Shown: one piece after another, positions 42,128 through 52,464 of the stretch
How the letters are laid out: each line of letters starts with the position of its first letter
How positions within the stretch are numbered: position 1 is the stretch's first letter
Source: Pradoshia eiseniae
GTDB lineage: Bacteria; Bacillota; Bacilli; Bacillales; Pradoshiaceae
Direction: 5' to 3'
Assembly: GCF_002946355.1 (NCBI RefSeq)
Contig: NZ_PKOZ01000008.1
Coordinates: forward strand, 1 to 64,000
Length of the DNA: 64,000 bases
Notes under the pieces: model-generated
The model's input: only the letters and a program-made list of their open reading frames with translations
Told to the model about the DNA's origin: nothing
The model's database searches: none
Translations under genes and position numbers: made by a program

Positions 42128-45064
42128 TTAAGCAGCCTCATCCTCATCCTCATCCTCTTCAGGCTTGGATTGCTCTCGAGGTTCTGCTGGTTGATCGTCA
42201 GATGATTCTCCTTCATCTGAGGGCTCATTCTGCTCATCTGCTGGCTTCTTATCTTCCTCATTTTTCTTGTCATCTTTTTTCTTGTCATCTTTTTTCTTGT
42301 CGTCTTTTTGGCTGTTCTCTTTCTTATCTTCAGCTTTCTCTTCTTTATTGAATTCAATCAGATTAGAAGGCTTTGATAGATTGCCGGCTATGTCGACAGC
42401 GACCACATGATAGGTCCCTTTTCCGCTTGATGAGAAGCTTCGAGAATCATCAACTTTTATGCTTGCGACCTTTTTGCCATCTTGGTATACATAATAGCCA
42501 ATTACGTCGCTGTCACCTGAGGCACTCCAGCTGATCGCCTTGCCGTTTACCGTAACAGATGGGGCACCAGGTGCTTTACCATTATCATTTAATGTAGCTC
42601 CGCCGATGATAAGATTCTTGTAGTTATCGCCCTTCGGCATGATGGCTGATTTGTCGGTTACATATTGGCCGCCAATGCTATTGAAGAAGTCGCTGCTTAC
42701 GGCAATTCCTTTTACCGTGAACTCAGCAGGTGTACCTTTGTGGGCGAGATATTTCTTGCCATTAATGAACACATAGCTTTCACTTGATGTCGGCATATTT
42801 CCGCCTCCATTAGGGAGATGGCTCGCATTGAAATAATCAGAGACGGTCAGCTTGGCTTCCGCGCATGCTCCAGATGCGAGTGTTCCTGTCAGCATGCAGT
42901 AGGATCTTGTCACGATTCCGCCAGGCATTTGATGCCGGCTTGATGGAGCAATCAGCTTAGGATCCACATCATAGGCTGAGTTGATCAATCGGGCCCATAA
43001 GCTTTGGTTACGTTGGGAATAGCTCATGCCACCTGTTTCCACGGAGCCATTTGAATCATAGCCCATCCAAACACCAAAGGTCACGTTCGGATTGGTAGCC
43101 ACGAACCAGGCATCGCGGAAGCTTTGGCTCGTTCCGGTTTTGCCGGCCCAATCACTGTAGAATTTCAGCTTGCTATTAATCCCGGCAGCTGTCCCTGATG
43201 TAAGGACATCACGCATCATGTCCAATGTCAGATAAGCGGTCTGCGGACTGAATACTTTCGTCGCCTTTGACTTATGCTCGAAGATGATGTTTCCGTCATT
43301 GTCCTCAATCTTTTCAATCATATATGCATCAACAAATTCTCCGCCATTAGCAAATGTGGCAAATGCATTGGTGTTTTCCTCGACAGTGACCCCTCTTTCA
43401 AGGGCTCCCAAGGAAGTTGAAAGATTCGTATAATCGGCTTCATGTAGTGAGCTGAAGCCCATTTTTTTCAGATATTCTGCCGGACGGCGATTCACTATTT
43501 CTTTATACTGCAGTACGGCAGGGATGTTGTATGATTTCTTCAATGCTTCCCTGGCTGTCGTCAAACCAGTGATTCCGCCTCCAGCATAGTTTCCAGGACT
43601 ATAGCCATTGATACTGATTGGAGCATTAATCAATGTTTTCGCTGGGAAAGATACTCCGTATTCTATTGCGGGAGCATATACCAATAATGGCTTCATCGTT
43701 GACCCATTTGAGCGGACAGCAGCGGTTGCATGGTTCAGCTGCTCACGTTCAAAATCACGCCCGCCGACAAAGCTTAAAATCTTGCCGGTAGAGTTCTCGA
43801 TCAAAATGGCGCCAGTATCAACAGGCTCGTTCACTATTACCTTTTCGCCGGTATCCGGGTCAATCTTATCAGCTGGCCGGGTCCCTTGATAATAAGGAAA
43901 CTCCTTCGTGACCTTCTGCATATTATCGTACATTTTCTTATTGACAGTTGTATGGATTTTATAGCCGTTTTGCCTGATGGCTTGGTCGGCTAGGTTATAG
44001 TATTGCTGATATAGCTCTTCACTTTCATTTAAATCCTTCTGCTTATATCCATCTTCCTTAGCAAGGATTGGCATCATGATTTCAATCGCTCTTTTTTCTA
44101 CCTCATATGTGAGATAAGGATAACGCTCTGTTGAGGAAGGCTGTCTTTTCGCCAAATTTGCCTTTATATCATATTTTAAGGCTTCCTCATATTCCTTTTT
44201 CGTAATATCTCCGTTGTTGTACATCCGTTTCAACACAGTTTTCATTCGATTAAGACCAGGGCTGATATCCTCCTTCACCTCCCCAAACTGAGTAAATGGC
44301 GTATATGAATAGGGGTTTTGAGGCAAGCCGGCAATAAAGGCTGCTTGCGGTAAGGAGAGATCCTTGGCATCGACGCCGAAGATCCCTTGCGCAGCCGTTT
44401 GGACACCAGCTATATTTCGACCGGATGAGTTACGGCCAAATGGTGAAATATTTAAATATGATTCTAGTATTTCATCCTTTTCGAGAAATTTCTCCAAGCG
44501 CATCGCCAATAGGATTTCCTTCGCCTTCCGGTCAAAGGAGACCTCGTTTGTAAGGATTTGCTGCTTAATCAGCTGCTGGGTCAATGTGCTTCCGCCTGTT
44601 TGGACGGCTGAACCAGTTACTTCCTGGAAGACAGCGCGCATCAAGGCTTTCGGAACGACACCATCATGCTCGTAGAAGTAGGCATCCTCGGTTGCAATCA
44701 ATGCCTTCTTGACATTATCGGAGACATCCTCGAGTTTCACTTCCTGCCGCTCAAGATCTGTGCGCAGCTTTCCTAAATATACATTGTCTGCGAAATAAAC
44801 CTCTGATGTTTCCTCATAATTTAGCAAACTATTTTTTAATTGTTTTTCGCTTCGAACAGGCTCATCCTTCACGATGGAGGCAAAATAGCCTGCTCCTACT
44901 CCGCCTGCAAAAAATATTCCAAGAACGATGACAATCATGAATATGAGAATATAATTCCAGAGTACTTGATACGTAATGCTTGTTTTCCGCTTGAATGTTG
45001 GCTGAGTGACATATGAATAGAGGGATTGGACCCCTTTTTTAATTTTTGCGATTATCTCTTCCAA
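42128..45064 (-). CDS. Class A penicillin-binding protein (PBP1A-type)
   Basis: A 978-residue bifunctional peptidoglycan synthase. Cytoplasmic N-terminus, transmembrane helix (about residues 33-57), GT51 domain with EDAYFYEHDG and TLTQQLIKQ, transpeptidase with STMK (serine nucleophile), SYN and KTGTSQ. A PASTA/Fn3-like region follows (about 800-890), then a highly charged tail of KKDDKK repeats and an EDEDEDE end. It polymerises and cross-links the cell wall. Position before tyrS is seen in several bacilli. The repetitive tail is unusual. Confidence 0.92.
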   Translation of the reverse strand: MEEIIAKIKKGVQSLYSYVTQPTFKRKTSITYQVLWNYILIFMIVIVLGIFFAGGVGAGYFASIVKDEPVRSEKQLKNSLLNYEETSEVYFADNVYLGKLRTDLERQEVKLEDVSDNVKKALIATEDAYFYEHDGVVPKALMRAVFQEVTGSAVQTGGSTLTQQLIKQQILTNEVSFDRKAKEILLAMRLEKFLEKDEILESYLNISPFGRNSSGRNIAGVQTAAQGIFGVDAKDLSLPQAAFIAGLPQNPYSYTPFTQFGEVKEDISPGLNRMKTVLKRMYNNGDITKKEYEEALKYDIKANLAKRQPSSTERYPYLTYEVEKRAIEIMMPILAKEDGYKQKDLNESEELYQQYYNLADQAIRQNGYKIHTTVNKKMYDNMQKVTKEFPYYQGTRPADKIDPDTGEKVIVNEPVDTGAILIENSTGKILSFVGGRDFEREQLNHATAAVRSNGSTMKPLLVYAPAIEYGVSFPAKTLINAPISINGYSPGNYAGGGITGLTTAREALKKSYNIPAVLQYKEIVNRRPAEYLKKMGFSSLHEADYTNLSTSLGALERGVTVEENTNAFATFANGGEFVDAYMIEKIEDNDGNIIFEHKSKATKVFSPQTAYLTLDMMRDVLTSGTAAGINSKLKFYSDWAGKTGTSQSFRDAWFVATNPNVTFGVWMGYDSNGSVETGGMSYSQRNQSLWARLINSAYDVDPKLIAPSSRHQMPGGIVTRSYCMLTGTLASGACAEAKLTVSDYFNASHLPNGGGNMPTSSESYVFINGKKYLAHKGTPAEFTVKGIAVSSDFFNSIGGQYVTDKSAIMPKGDNYKNLIIGGATLNDNGKAPGAPSVTVNGKAISWSASGDSDVIGYYVYQDGKKVASIKVDDSRSFSSSGKGTYHVVAVDIAGNLSKPSNLIEFNKEEKAEDKKENSQKDDKKKDDKKKDDKKNEEDKKPADEQNEPSDEGESSDDQPAEPREQSKPEEDEDEDEAA
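42263..42312 (-). repeat. 15-bp tandem repeats inside the PBP tail
   Basis: Three consecutive units of about 15 bp (CTTGTCATCTTTTTT, last copy with G/G changes) encode KKDDKK repeats. Such in-frame repeats can expand or contract by slippage without breaking the gene. Confidence 0.75.
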
Positions 45065-45171
45065 TTTTTCACACTCCTATAAGAAATCATGTACATTATA
45101 GCATAAGGTAGGAAAATCGTATAAAAGATTCTATTTTTGTCATTTTTGTCTCGCTCATGTCTAAAATGGGT

Positions 45172-45201
45172 TTGACAAGGGGAGGATAAATATGATAAAA
45201 A
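45172..45201 (+). promoter_or_regulatory. Candidate promoter of the tyrS leader
   Basis: TTGACA (45172-45177), 18 bases, TAAAAA (45196-45201). The -35 is perfect and the -10 weak; placement just before the T-box fits. Confidence 0.5.
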
Positions 45202-45207
45202 GTTCAT

Positions 45208-45489
45208 ATCATCATATCCAATGAAAAAGTAAAATGCAATGACAGGAATCCAGTAGTTAATCCGTCCCTGTTCTAGAGAGCCGGTGGTTTGGTGCAAACC
45301 GGTATAAACGGGTTAATGAATTACCTCCTGTAGCAGCATTCGTGAAGGCAAGCCACTAAGGCAGGCTGTGTAGCGTATGCCGGGCCCTTGCCGTTATAAG
45401 GTGAAAGCGGCGGGAAGCTTTTATCCCGCAAGTTGGGTGGTACCGCGATAATCATCGTCCCTTCATATTTATGAAGGGGCGTTTTTGTG
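45208..45489 (+). promoter_or_regulatory. Tyrosyl T-box riboswitch
   Basis: The T-box sequence TGGGTGGTACCGCG (45434-45447) forms the antiterminator; the competing terminator is 45456-45466 with 45471-45481 plus five T. In stem I, an AGTA motif faces a specifier loop: GTTAATCCGT pairs with ACGGGTTAAT (10 bp), and ACAGGA with TCCTGT, leaving GAATTACC, with UAC (45322-45324) as the Tyr codon. Uncharged tRNA-Tyr would stabilise the antiterminator and turn on tyrS. GGTGG...GCAAACC is the apical stem I loop. Confidence 0.93.
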
Positions 45490-45584
45490 TTTATTTACAA
45501 AGCTTTGCTGCACATAGTCTTAAGAACCAATCATACAGCTTTATAGTGCAAGTGAGCGAATGAGGGCTATGTCTAGCTGTTTAA

Positions 45585-46865
<1,281 letters not shown>

Positions 46866-46876
46866 GAAATAGAGAA

Positions 46877-46907
46877 TCCCAGGTGTCATAGGCACCTGGG
46901 ACTTTTT
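46877..46907 (+). terminator. Terminator of tyrS
   Basis: A perfect 9-bp stem (46877-46885 with 46893-46901) followed by CTTTTT. Confidence 0.85.
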
Positions 46908-47059
46908 ATTGCTATATGACTAGGTGAATGGGTGTTTAGCAATAGCCAAGAATTCTTAAAGGAGTTTGCGAGAGAAGAATCATTATTGTGATGATAAAAA
47001 TCAAAATATTATTAAAATTTCTTTTTTGATATATTTAATATAAGAAGGGAGTGGCTGGA

Positions 47060-47347
47060 TTGTTGGGGAAATGGATAAAACGGTATTGGGGTAAGGGGAA
47101 CATCATTACGTTTGAATTAGATGATTGGTACAAATGGTATAAAGAACCCGAGAAATTTCACCGTGCAGCTGTTAAACACCTTAGGGATGAAGGTCATATT
47201 GTAGAGACGATATCAGTTGTTCGTACTGTTTATAGCAATAAGATTTCAGTCTTAGTAGTCGATGGCATAAAATATGAGCTGAGTGCGATAACTGATAGAC
47301 AAACAGGAATCACTCAGCTAGCTCAAATAAGAAGAATAGATGTATAA
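47060..47347 (+). CDS. Unrecognised 95-residue protein
   Basis: A soluble, Trp/Tyr-rich protein of about 95 residues: basic N-terminus (KWIKRYWGKG), a WYKWYK motif (about residues 23-28), then an alternating hydrophobic region (ETISVVRTVY, ISVLVVDG) suggesting a small alpha/beta fold. TTG 47060 is likely the start, as GAAGGGA lies nine bases upstream; GTG 47051 abuts that site. It ends near a weak hairpin (47346-47375). I know no family. It is inserted between tyrS and rpsD, usually neighbours in bacilli. Confidence 0.6.
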   Translation: MLGKWIKRYWGKGNIITFELDDWYKWYKEPEKFHRAAVKHLRDEGHIVETISVVRTVYSNKISVLVVDGIKYELSAITDRQTGITQLAQIRRIDV

Positions 47348-47552
47348 AGGAGTATTTGGAGTATGGGCTCCTTTTTACCTTTAAAAGCTTATTATAATCA
47401 GAAAAAAAGCCAAAACGATTGTCATTATAAATGAATACAATGATTATAGGGGCGATTATCTTTAGAATCCCTGGCTCTTTCTTCATATATCCCACAAAGC
47501 TAAAAATATTTTATGAGCAGCTGTAGTATTCAATACATCCACGTAACAAAAG
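47348..47552. other. Intergenic region before the rpsD terminator
   Basis: AT-rich; apart from a weak AAAGGAG/CTCCTTT hairpin at its left end I see nothing in it. Confidence 0.4.
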
Positions 47553-47582
47553 AAAAAACCATCCCAAAAGGGATGGTTTTTC
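47553..47582 (-). terminator. Terminator of rpsD
   Basis: CCATCCC (47559-47565) pairs with GGGATGG (47570-47576), with A/T runs on both sides; T run in the minus-strand direction. Confidence 0.85.
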
Positions 47583-47594
47583 GTAACGAGCAGA

Positions 47595-48197
47595 TTAACG
47601 AGAGTAGAACTCAACGATAAGAGCTTCGTTAATTTCAGCTGGAAGCTCAGAACGCTCTGGTAAACGAGTGAATGTTCCTTCAAGCTTGTCAGCATCGAAT
47701 GTTAAGAAATCAGGTACGAAGTTGTTTACTTCGATCGCTTCTTTAATAACATCAAGGTTGCGAGATTTTTCGCGAACGCCGATTGTTTGGCCAGCAGTCA
47801 AACGGTAAGATGGGATGTCAACGCGACGTCCATCAACTAGGATATGACCGTGGTTTACAAGTTGGCGAGCTGCACGGCGAGTGCGTGCTAAACCTAAACG
47901 GTAAACAACGTTGTCAAGGCGAGATTCAAGAAGAACCATGAAGTTCTCACCGTGTTTACCTTGAAGTTTGCCAGCTCTATCAAAGATAGTGCGGAATTGG
48001 CGTTCGTTCACACCGTACATGTGACGAAGTTTTTGTTTTTCTTGCAATTGCAAACCGTATTCGGAAAGCTTTTTGCGTTGGTTAGGACCGTGTTGTCCTG
48101 GAGCGTAAGGACGCTTTTCTAATTCTTTACCAGTACCGCTTAGGGAAATTCCTAAACGACGGGACAGTTTCCAAGATGGACCTGTATAACGAGCCAT
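47595..48197 (-). CDS. rpsD: 30S ribosomal protein S4
   Basis: A 200-residue primary 16S-binding ribosomal protein. N-terminal [24 protein letters not shown] and the S4 RNA-binding domain ([32 protein letters not shown], about residues 91-123) are diagnostic. No zinc-cysteine motif (C-minus form). Monocistronic; leader with S4 autoregulation upstream; RBS AAGGAGG. Confidence 0.97.
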   Translation of the reverse strand: MARYTGPSWKLSRRLGISLSGTGKELEKRPYAPGQHGPNQRKKLSEYGLQLQEKQKLRHMYGVNERQFRTIFDRAGKLQGKHGENFMVLLESRLDNVVYRLGLARTRRAARQLVNHGHILVDGRRVDIPSYRLTAGQTIGVREKSRNLDVIKEAIEVNNFVPDFLTFDADKLEGTFTRLPERSELPAEINEALIVEFYSR

Positions 48198-48381
48198 AAG
48201 TAGACTCCTCCTTGATTGTTTTTATTTTTGTAAAATAAAAACCGATGTTTACATGCATTACTGCCATTTCATTTTCATGCACCTTCGCCCTAGCAGCAGC
48301 GGGTTACGAGATGCACCTCAAAGGCTTGAGGAATGAAATGAACGAATAAAGACGTGAACATAAGCTGCGATATTTTACACA
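48198..48381 (-). promoter_or_regulatory. rpsD 5' leader (S4 autoregulatory RNA)
   Basis: About 180 bases between the predicted start (about 48381) and ATG contain paired segments (e.g. TTTCATTCCTC with GAGGAATGAAA-like arms at 48315-48345 and the GCTGCTGCTAGGGCGAAGG region). Firmicute rpsD leaders bind S4 and repress expression. Structure not computed. Confidence 0.65.
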
Positions 48382-48387
48382 AGGAGT

Positions 48388-48416
48388 ATTGTATAATTTA
48401 TTCACTGGGAAGTCAA
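48388..48416 (-). promoter_or_regulatory. rpsD promoter
   Basis: On the minus strand: TTGACT (48416-48411), 17 bases, TACAAT (48393-48388). A near-consensus sigma-A promoter suited to high expression. Confidence 0.85.
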
Positions 48417-48471
48417 GGTATTGTCTTCTAATTGGAAAATACGAGCATGGAAAACGGATAAAACGTCCCTT

Positions 48472-48957
48472 TTATAGGGCGGATTCCAGGATAGAGACGA
48501 TTTGCTTAAGTCCTGCTTCATCTTCTTCATCAAAGCGGTCAAGAATCGGGCTATCGATATCGAGAACGCCAATGAGACGACCATCCTTCACAATTGGTAG
48601 AACAATCTCTGACTGACTGGCAGCGTCACAGGCGATATGTCCCGGGAAATCGTGAACGTTTGCAATGCGCATCACTTGCTGCTCTTCGGCTGCTTTGCCG
48701 CAAACGCCCCTGCCAAGGGGTATACGGATGCAAGCTGGAAGTCCCTGGAACGGTCCGAGAACCAATTGGCGGGTATCTTCCTCATATAAATAAAAGCCAA
48801 CCCAATTGATATGATCGAGAAATACGTTCAAGAGAGCACTCGCATTGCTTAGATTAGCTATCCGATTAGGCTCTCCGGCAATTAAGGCCGCCAATTGTTT
48901 GCTAACAGATTGATATTGCTCTGGTTTAGTCCCGGTGTATTGTTCGACTTGAAACAT
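48472..48957 (-). CDS. Free methionine-(R)-sulfoxide reductase (GAF domain)
   Basis: A 161-residue GAF-domain enzyme (YtsP in B. subtilis). The three cysteines expected for fRMsr are present: PACIRI, GRGVCG and HIACDA. It reduces free methionine-R-sulfoxide through a Cys disulfide relay. Located between rpsD and refZ as in B. subtilis; single gene transcribed leftwards. Confidence 0.92.
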   Translation of the reverse strand: MFQVEQYTGTKPEQYQSVSKQLAALIAGEPNRIANLSNASALLNVFLDHINWVGFYLYEEDTRQLVLGPFQGLPACIRIPLGRGVCGKAAEEQQVMRIANVHDFPGHIACDAASQSEIVLPIVKDGRLIGVLDIDSPILDRFDEEDEAGLKQIVSILESAL

Positions 48958-49021
48958 GATATTTCTCCTTTCCTCCCTATATTGGGTATTGAAACCTTGC
49001 CAATGCTGTCTGATCCATTCT

Positions 49022-49033
49022 TTTTGTCGAGAA
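49022..49033 (+). promoter_or_regulatory. Candidate Spo0A box upstream of refZ
   Basis: TTTTGTCGAGAA contains TGTCGA with one mismatch to the 0A box TTTGTCGAAAA. It is about 85 bases upstream of refZ, and refZ (yttP) is Spo0A-activated in B. subtilis. Confidence 0.35.
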
Positions 49034-49114
49034 CTTATTAAAGGATATCGCCCCCTTAAAACAGAAGTAATCTATAAAGAGAATTACCTTTGTTAAAAGG
49101 AGGGGAGTGTACGA

Positions 49115-49759
49115 ATGGACAAGAACTCTAAGACGAAGGATTCCATTATAGAGGCTGCTATCTATTTATTTTACATGAAAGGTTACTCCGCTACATCTAT
49201 TCGAGATATTGCCGGTCGTGCCGGAAGTAATTCCGCTAATATTTCTTATCATTTTCAGCATAAGCAAGGCTTGCTGGAGCATTGCTTTACTGATTTTTTT
49301 GAGGGTTACCTAGATGGGCTTGAGAGAATTGCCGAGCAATTGCCGCGTGTGGGCGCACAGGAATGTCTCCTTCAGTATGCGAGCTTTTGCCTGCATTATT
49401 ACCGTGAAAACTTTTTGCTTACAAGGCTCGTGCTCAGAGAGATTTCAGTGGACACGAGCCTGAATCGGGAAGTCTACATGACATATTTGTCTAAGGAGAA
49501 ATTCCTTCTCAAAATGATCATGGAAGAGGGAAGAAAACGGGGTGAACTTCGTCCCATCTCCATTCCGATGTTCGTGACAAAATTAAAGGCGATGCTCAAT
49601 GAGCCTTTTATTCATTCGCAGTATTTCATGGAGGTCTGGCATATCTTCCCGAATGAGCCGTATTTTACGAATGCGTATTTCACAGAGATTGAGACTTTCC
49701 TGCAGGAATGCCTGTTCAAAGCGGTGTACCCGGCGCCAATAGAGCTGGCTAAGGCTTGA
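49115..49759 (+). CDS. refZ: RefZ, TetR-like regulator of FtsZ
   Basis: A 214-residue TetR-type protein. HTH in residues ~8-50 (TKDSIIEAAIYLFYMKGYSATSIRDIAGRAG, NISYHF). RefZ binds motifs around the origin and inhibits Z-ring assembly over DNA during sporulation. Identification rests on TetR domain, length and the ezrA/hisJ neighbourhood. Its last 11 bases overlap the convergent hisJ. Confidence 0.88.
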   Translation: MDKNSKTKDSIIEAAIYLFYMKGYSATSIRDIAGRAGSNSANISYHFQHKQGLLEHCFTDFFEGYLDGLERIAEQLPRVGAQECLLQYASFCLHYYRENFLLTRLVLREISVDTSLNREVYMTYLSKEKFLLKMIMEEGRKRGELRPISIPMFVTKLKAMLNEPFIHSQYFMEVWHIFPNEPYFTNAYFTEIETFLQECLFKAVYPAPIELAKA

Positions 49760-50570
49760 TTAAGTGCTCAAGGATAGCAGGGTCAAGGGCATCAAGACCA
49801 CGGCCTAAATCAGATGGATGGTGTGAGTCTGAACCATAAACGAGCGGGATGCCCATATTAGCAGCCGTATGCAGGATTGTTTCCGGCGGATAAATCTCTT
49901 TGCATAAGGGCTTGAATAAACCGGCTGTATTTACATCAAGCTGGTATCCCTTTTGTTTGATCAGGGGCAATAGACTAAGCATCTGCCTAGTGGAATCATA
50001 ACTGCTAGGGTATTTTTTTTGGAATTTGGACACGAGCGAAAGATGACCGAGCCGTTTTGGCTTGTAAGGACCAAGATCGCTTAATATGGCTTTTTCAAGT
50101 GTTTTATAATAGGCATCATAAACAGCTTCTGTCGTGCCAAAACGCCCGATGATGCGCTCAAATTCCTTCTCGCTGTAATCAAGACAGAACCATTCATCCT
50201 TTAGTCGAAGAAAATGGACAGATAGGATTGAATCGGCCAAATTCGGGCCAAGCTCGCTTAATAATTGTTTCGTTTCTTCCTCATGCCCTTCGATATAATC
50301 AATCTCTAACCCGATTTTAATGGTAATCCTTCCAGCATAGGCCCTCTGGTAGTCTTTCAGCTCCTCTATATAAGAACGGAACTCATCTATGGCCATCGAG
50401 CTGTCCCTTGTAGGCGCGGGGTCGGAGAAGGTATCAGGGAGCGGAGCATGCTCCGTGAAAGAAATTTGGCTGTATCCTAATTGGAGTGCGCGTTCGATAT
50501 AGGCGCTAATTTCTGCATTTGTTCCATGCGGACAGTAATGTGTATGTACATGACCATCAAAAATATCCAT
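49749..50570 (-). CDS. hisJ: Histidinol-phosphatase HisJ (PHP family)
   Basis: A 273-residue PHP-domain phosphatase. DGHVHTHYCPHG (residues 5-16), EHAPLP, GLEIDY, SVHF and YGSDSHHPSD give the metal ligands. It dephosphorylates histidinol phosphate, late in histidine synthesis. RBS AAGGAGGAG before ATG 50570. Overlaps refZ at its 3' end. Confidence 0.93.
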   Translation of the reverse strand: MDIFDGHVHTHYCPHGTNAEISAYIERALQLGYSQISFTEHAPLPDTFSDPAPTRDSSMAIDEFRSYIEELKDYQRAYAGRITIKIGLEIDYIEGHEEETKQLLSELGPNLADSILSVHFLRLKDEWFCLDYSEKEFERIIGRFGTTEAVYDAYYKTLEKAILSDLGPYKPKRLGHLSLVSKFQKKYPSSYDSTRQMLSLLPLIKQKGYQLDVNTAGLFKPLCKEIYPPETILHTAANMGIPLVYGSDSHHPSDLGRGLDALDPAILEHLIKP

Positions 50571-50763
50571 ATTTTACTCCTCCTTTTCGACAAATTTTAT
50601 TTCTTTCGAGAGTTTTTGGCAAAAGATAAGTCGTTTAGGACAACTTTTTGCAGAAAATATCGTATTTTATGGTTAAAAAAAGTCTGTACCATGTTATCAT
50701 TAAATCATTGATATGAACTTGTATACATAAATATTTGTCTCGTGTTGAATAGGAGGCTTCTTT

Positions 50764-52464
50764 ATGAAGTATGTGATAGGGGGACTAGCGCTAATCTTTG
50801 TTGCCTTTATCGTAGGGATATTGGTAAGAAAGAAGCACTATAAAGAAATTGACAGACTTGCAGATAAGAAAGTAGAGATTATGAACAGGCCGATAGCTGA
50901 GGAATTGGCTCGAGTGAAAAGCCTGAACATGACTGGTCAGACAGAGCGGTTGTTTGAACGCTGGCGCAAGGAGTGGGATACCATTCAAACGGACCGCCTG
51001 GCAGAAGTGGAGAGTCTGCTCTTTGATGCAGAAGAGTATACGGATAAATACCGGTTTAAGAAATCAGTGGCCGTCCAGCATGAGATTGATCGGATATTGG
51101 ACGAAACTGAGATTACGCTGGCAGCGATTCTTCATGAACTGAACGATCTTATCGGCAGTGAAGAGCAGAATAAGAAGCTTGTCGAGGAGCTTTTAATGAC
51201 CTATCGGGATTCGAAGCAGCATTTGCTTGCCCATCGTCATGCATTCGGGTCTGCAGCAGAACGTCTTGAACAGGAATTTGATGAATTGGCATTGGAATTC
51301 CAGACGTTTAATACACAGACAGAATCTGGCGATTATCTGGAGGCGAGAGAGCAGGTTCTGTCCATCGAAGCCAAGCTGATTGCCATTAAGGAGAAGATGG
51401 AGAAGATTCCAGATCTCTTGGCGAATTGCCAAATACATATTCCAGGCCTGCTGCATGAGCTGAAAACGGGATATACGGAAATGTGCTCACAAGGGTATCC
51501 GCTCAGCCACATTTATTTTGAGACAGAACTAGAGAAAATGGAACAGCAGTTAGCTGAAGCTAAATCACTCCTAAAAGAAACAAAAGCAGATGAAGCAAGC
51601 AGTGAAATCGAGCAATTGAATGATACGATTCAATCCTTCTACGATCTTCTTGAGAAGGAAGTGATGGCTCGTCAGTATGTAATATCTGCGAAAAATATGT
51701 ATCAGCAGAAGCTCGATCAATCTGTTGACCGACTTGAGCAGCTAGATGCAGAGACCAATGTCGTTAAGCAGATCTATCAAATGCCTGAAAAAGAGCTTGT
51801 AGTGCGCACGAATATTGAAAAGACATTAATCAATGTTAAAGCGAAATGGGAGCTGCTGAAGGATAGGCTTTCTGAGGAGAAAACGGCCTACACGGTGTTG
51901 AAGGAAGATATTGTCGAGCTTGAAGGCAAGCTTGATGAGCTGACAAAGGCCCAAAAGGAATATGAAGAGAAGCTAAATGCCCTTCGTAAGGACGAGCTTG
52001 AATCAAGGGAGACAATCCGCAAGCTGCAAATGAATATGATTGAATCATTGCGGATGATTCAGGAGAGTAATATGCCGGGTATGCCAACCTCGTATGAGCT
52101 AATGGTTGTTCAAGCGAAGGAAAGTCTCTCTGATGTGAAAGATAAGCTGGATGAAAAGCCGCTGAACATGAATGCGGTCATGCATTATCTCGACATTGCC
52201 AGTGTCGCGGTCAGCAGGGTTCATGAGGCGACTGAGAATTTGACAGAGCAGGTGCACCTCGCTGAAAAGGTTATCCAATACGGAAATCGGTATAGAAGGC
52301 AATATCCATCTGTTGCAGCCGCTTTAAGCGATGCTGAGAAGAAATTCCGTAATTATCAGTATGAGGATGCACTCGAACAGGCAGCCACCGCGATAGAACA
52401 AGTGGACCCAGGCTCGCTCAAAAAAATCCAAGACTTACTGGAACAAGACTATATGGCTAAATAG
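50764..52464 (+). CDS. ezrA: Septation ring formation regulator EzrA
   Basis: A 566-residue protein with one N-terminal transmembrane helix (about residues 2-22) and five spectrin-like coiled-coil stretches, as in EzrA. It restrains FtsZ assembly at non-septal sites and coordinates wall synthesis. The C-terminal half has the QNR-patch-like segment YGNRYRRQYP (about residues 505-514). AATAGGAGG upstream of ATG 50764. Confidence 0.93.
   Translation: MKYVIGGLALIFVAFIVGILVRKKHYKEIDRLADKKVEIMNRPIAEELARVKSLNMTGQTERLFERWRKEWDTIQTDRLAEVESLLFDAEEYTDKYRFKKSVAVQHEIDRILDETEITLAAILHELNDLIGSEEQNKKLVEELLMTYRDSKQHLLAHRHAFGSAAERLEQEFDELALEFQTFNTQTESGDYLEAREQVLSIEAKLIAIKEKMEKIPDLLANCQIHIPGLLHELKTGYTEMCSQGYPLSHIYFETELEKMEQQLAEAKSLLKETKADEASSEIEQLNDTIQSFYDLLEKEVMARQYVISAKNMYQQKLDQSVDRLEQLDAETNVVKQIYQMPEKELVVRTNIEKTLINVKAKWELLKDRLSEEKTAYTVLKEDIVELEGKLDELTKAQKEYEEKLNALRKDELESRETIRKLQMNMIESLRMIQESNMPGMPTSYELMVVQAKESLSDVKDKLDEKPLNMNAVMHYLDIASVAVSRVHEATENLTEQVHLAEKVIQYGNRYRRQYPSVAAALSDAEKKFRNYQYEDALEQAATAIEQVDPGSLKKIQDLLEQDYMAK

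Noticed and set aside
42128-42357. Lys/Arg-rich minus-strand frame at the PBP 3' end as a separate gene
   Set aside because: It is a frame-shifted reading of the KKDDKK repeat tract.
42984-43100. Possible frameshift in the PBP gene
   Set aside because: The frame is continuous and all catalytic motifs (STMK, SYN, KTG) occur in order.
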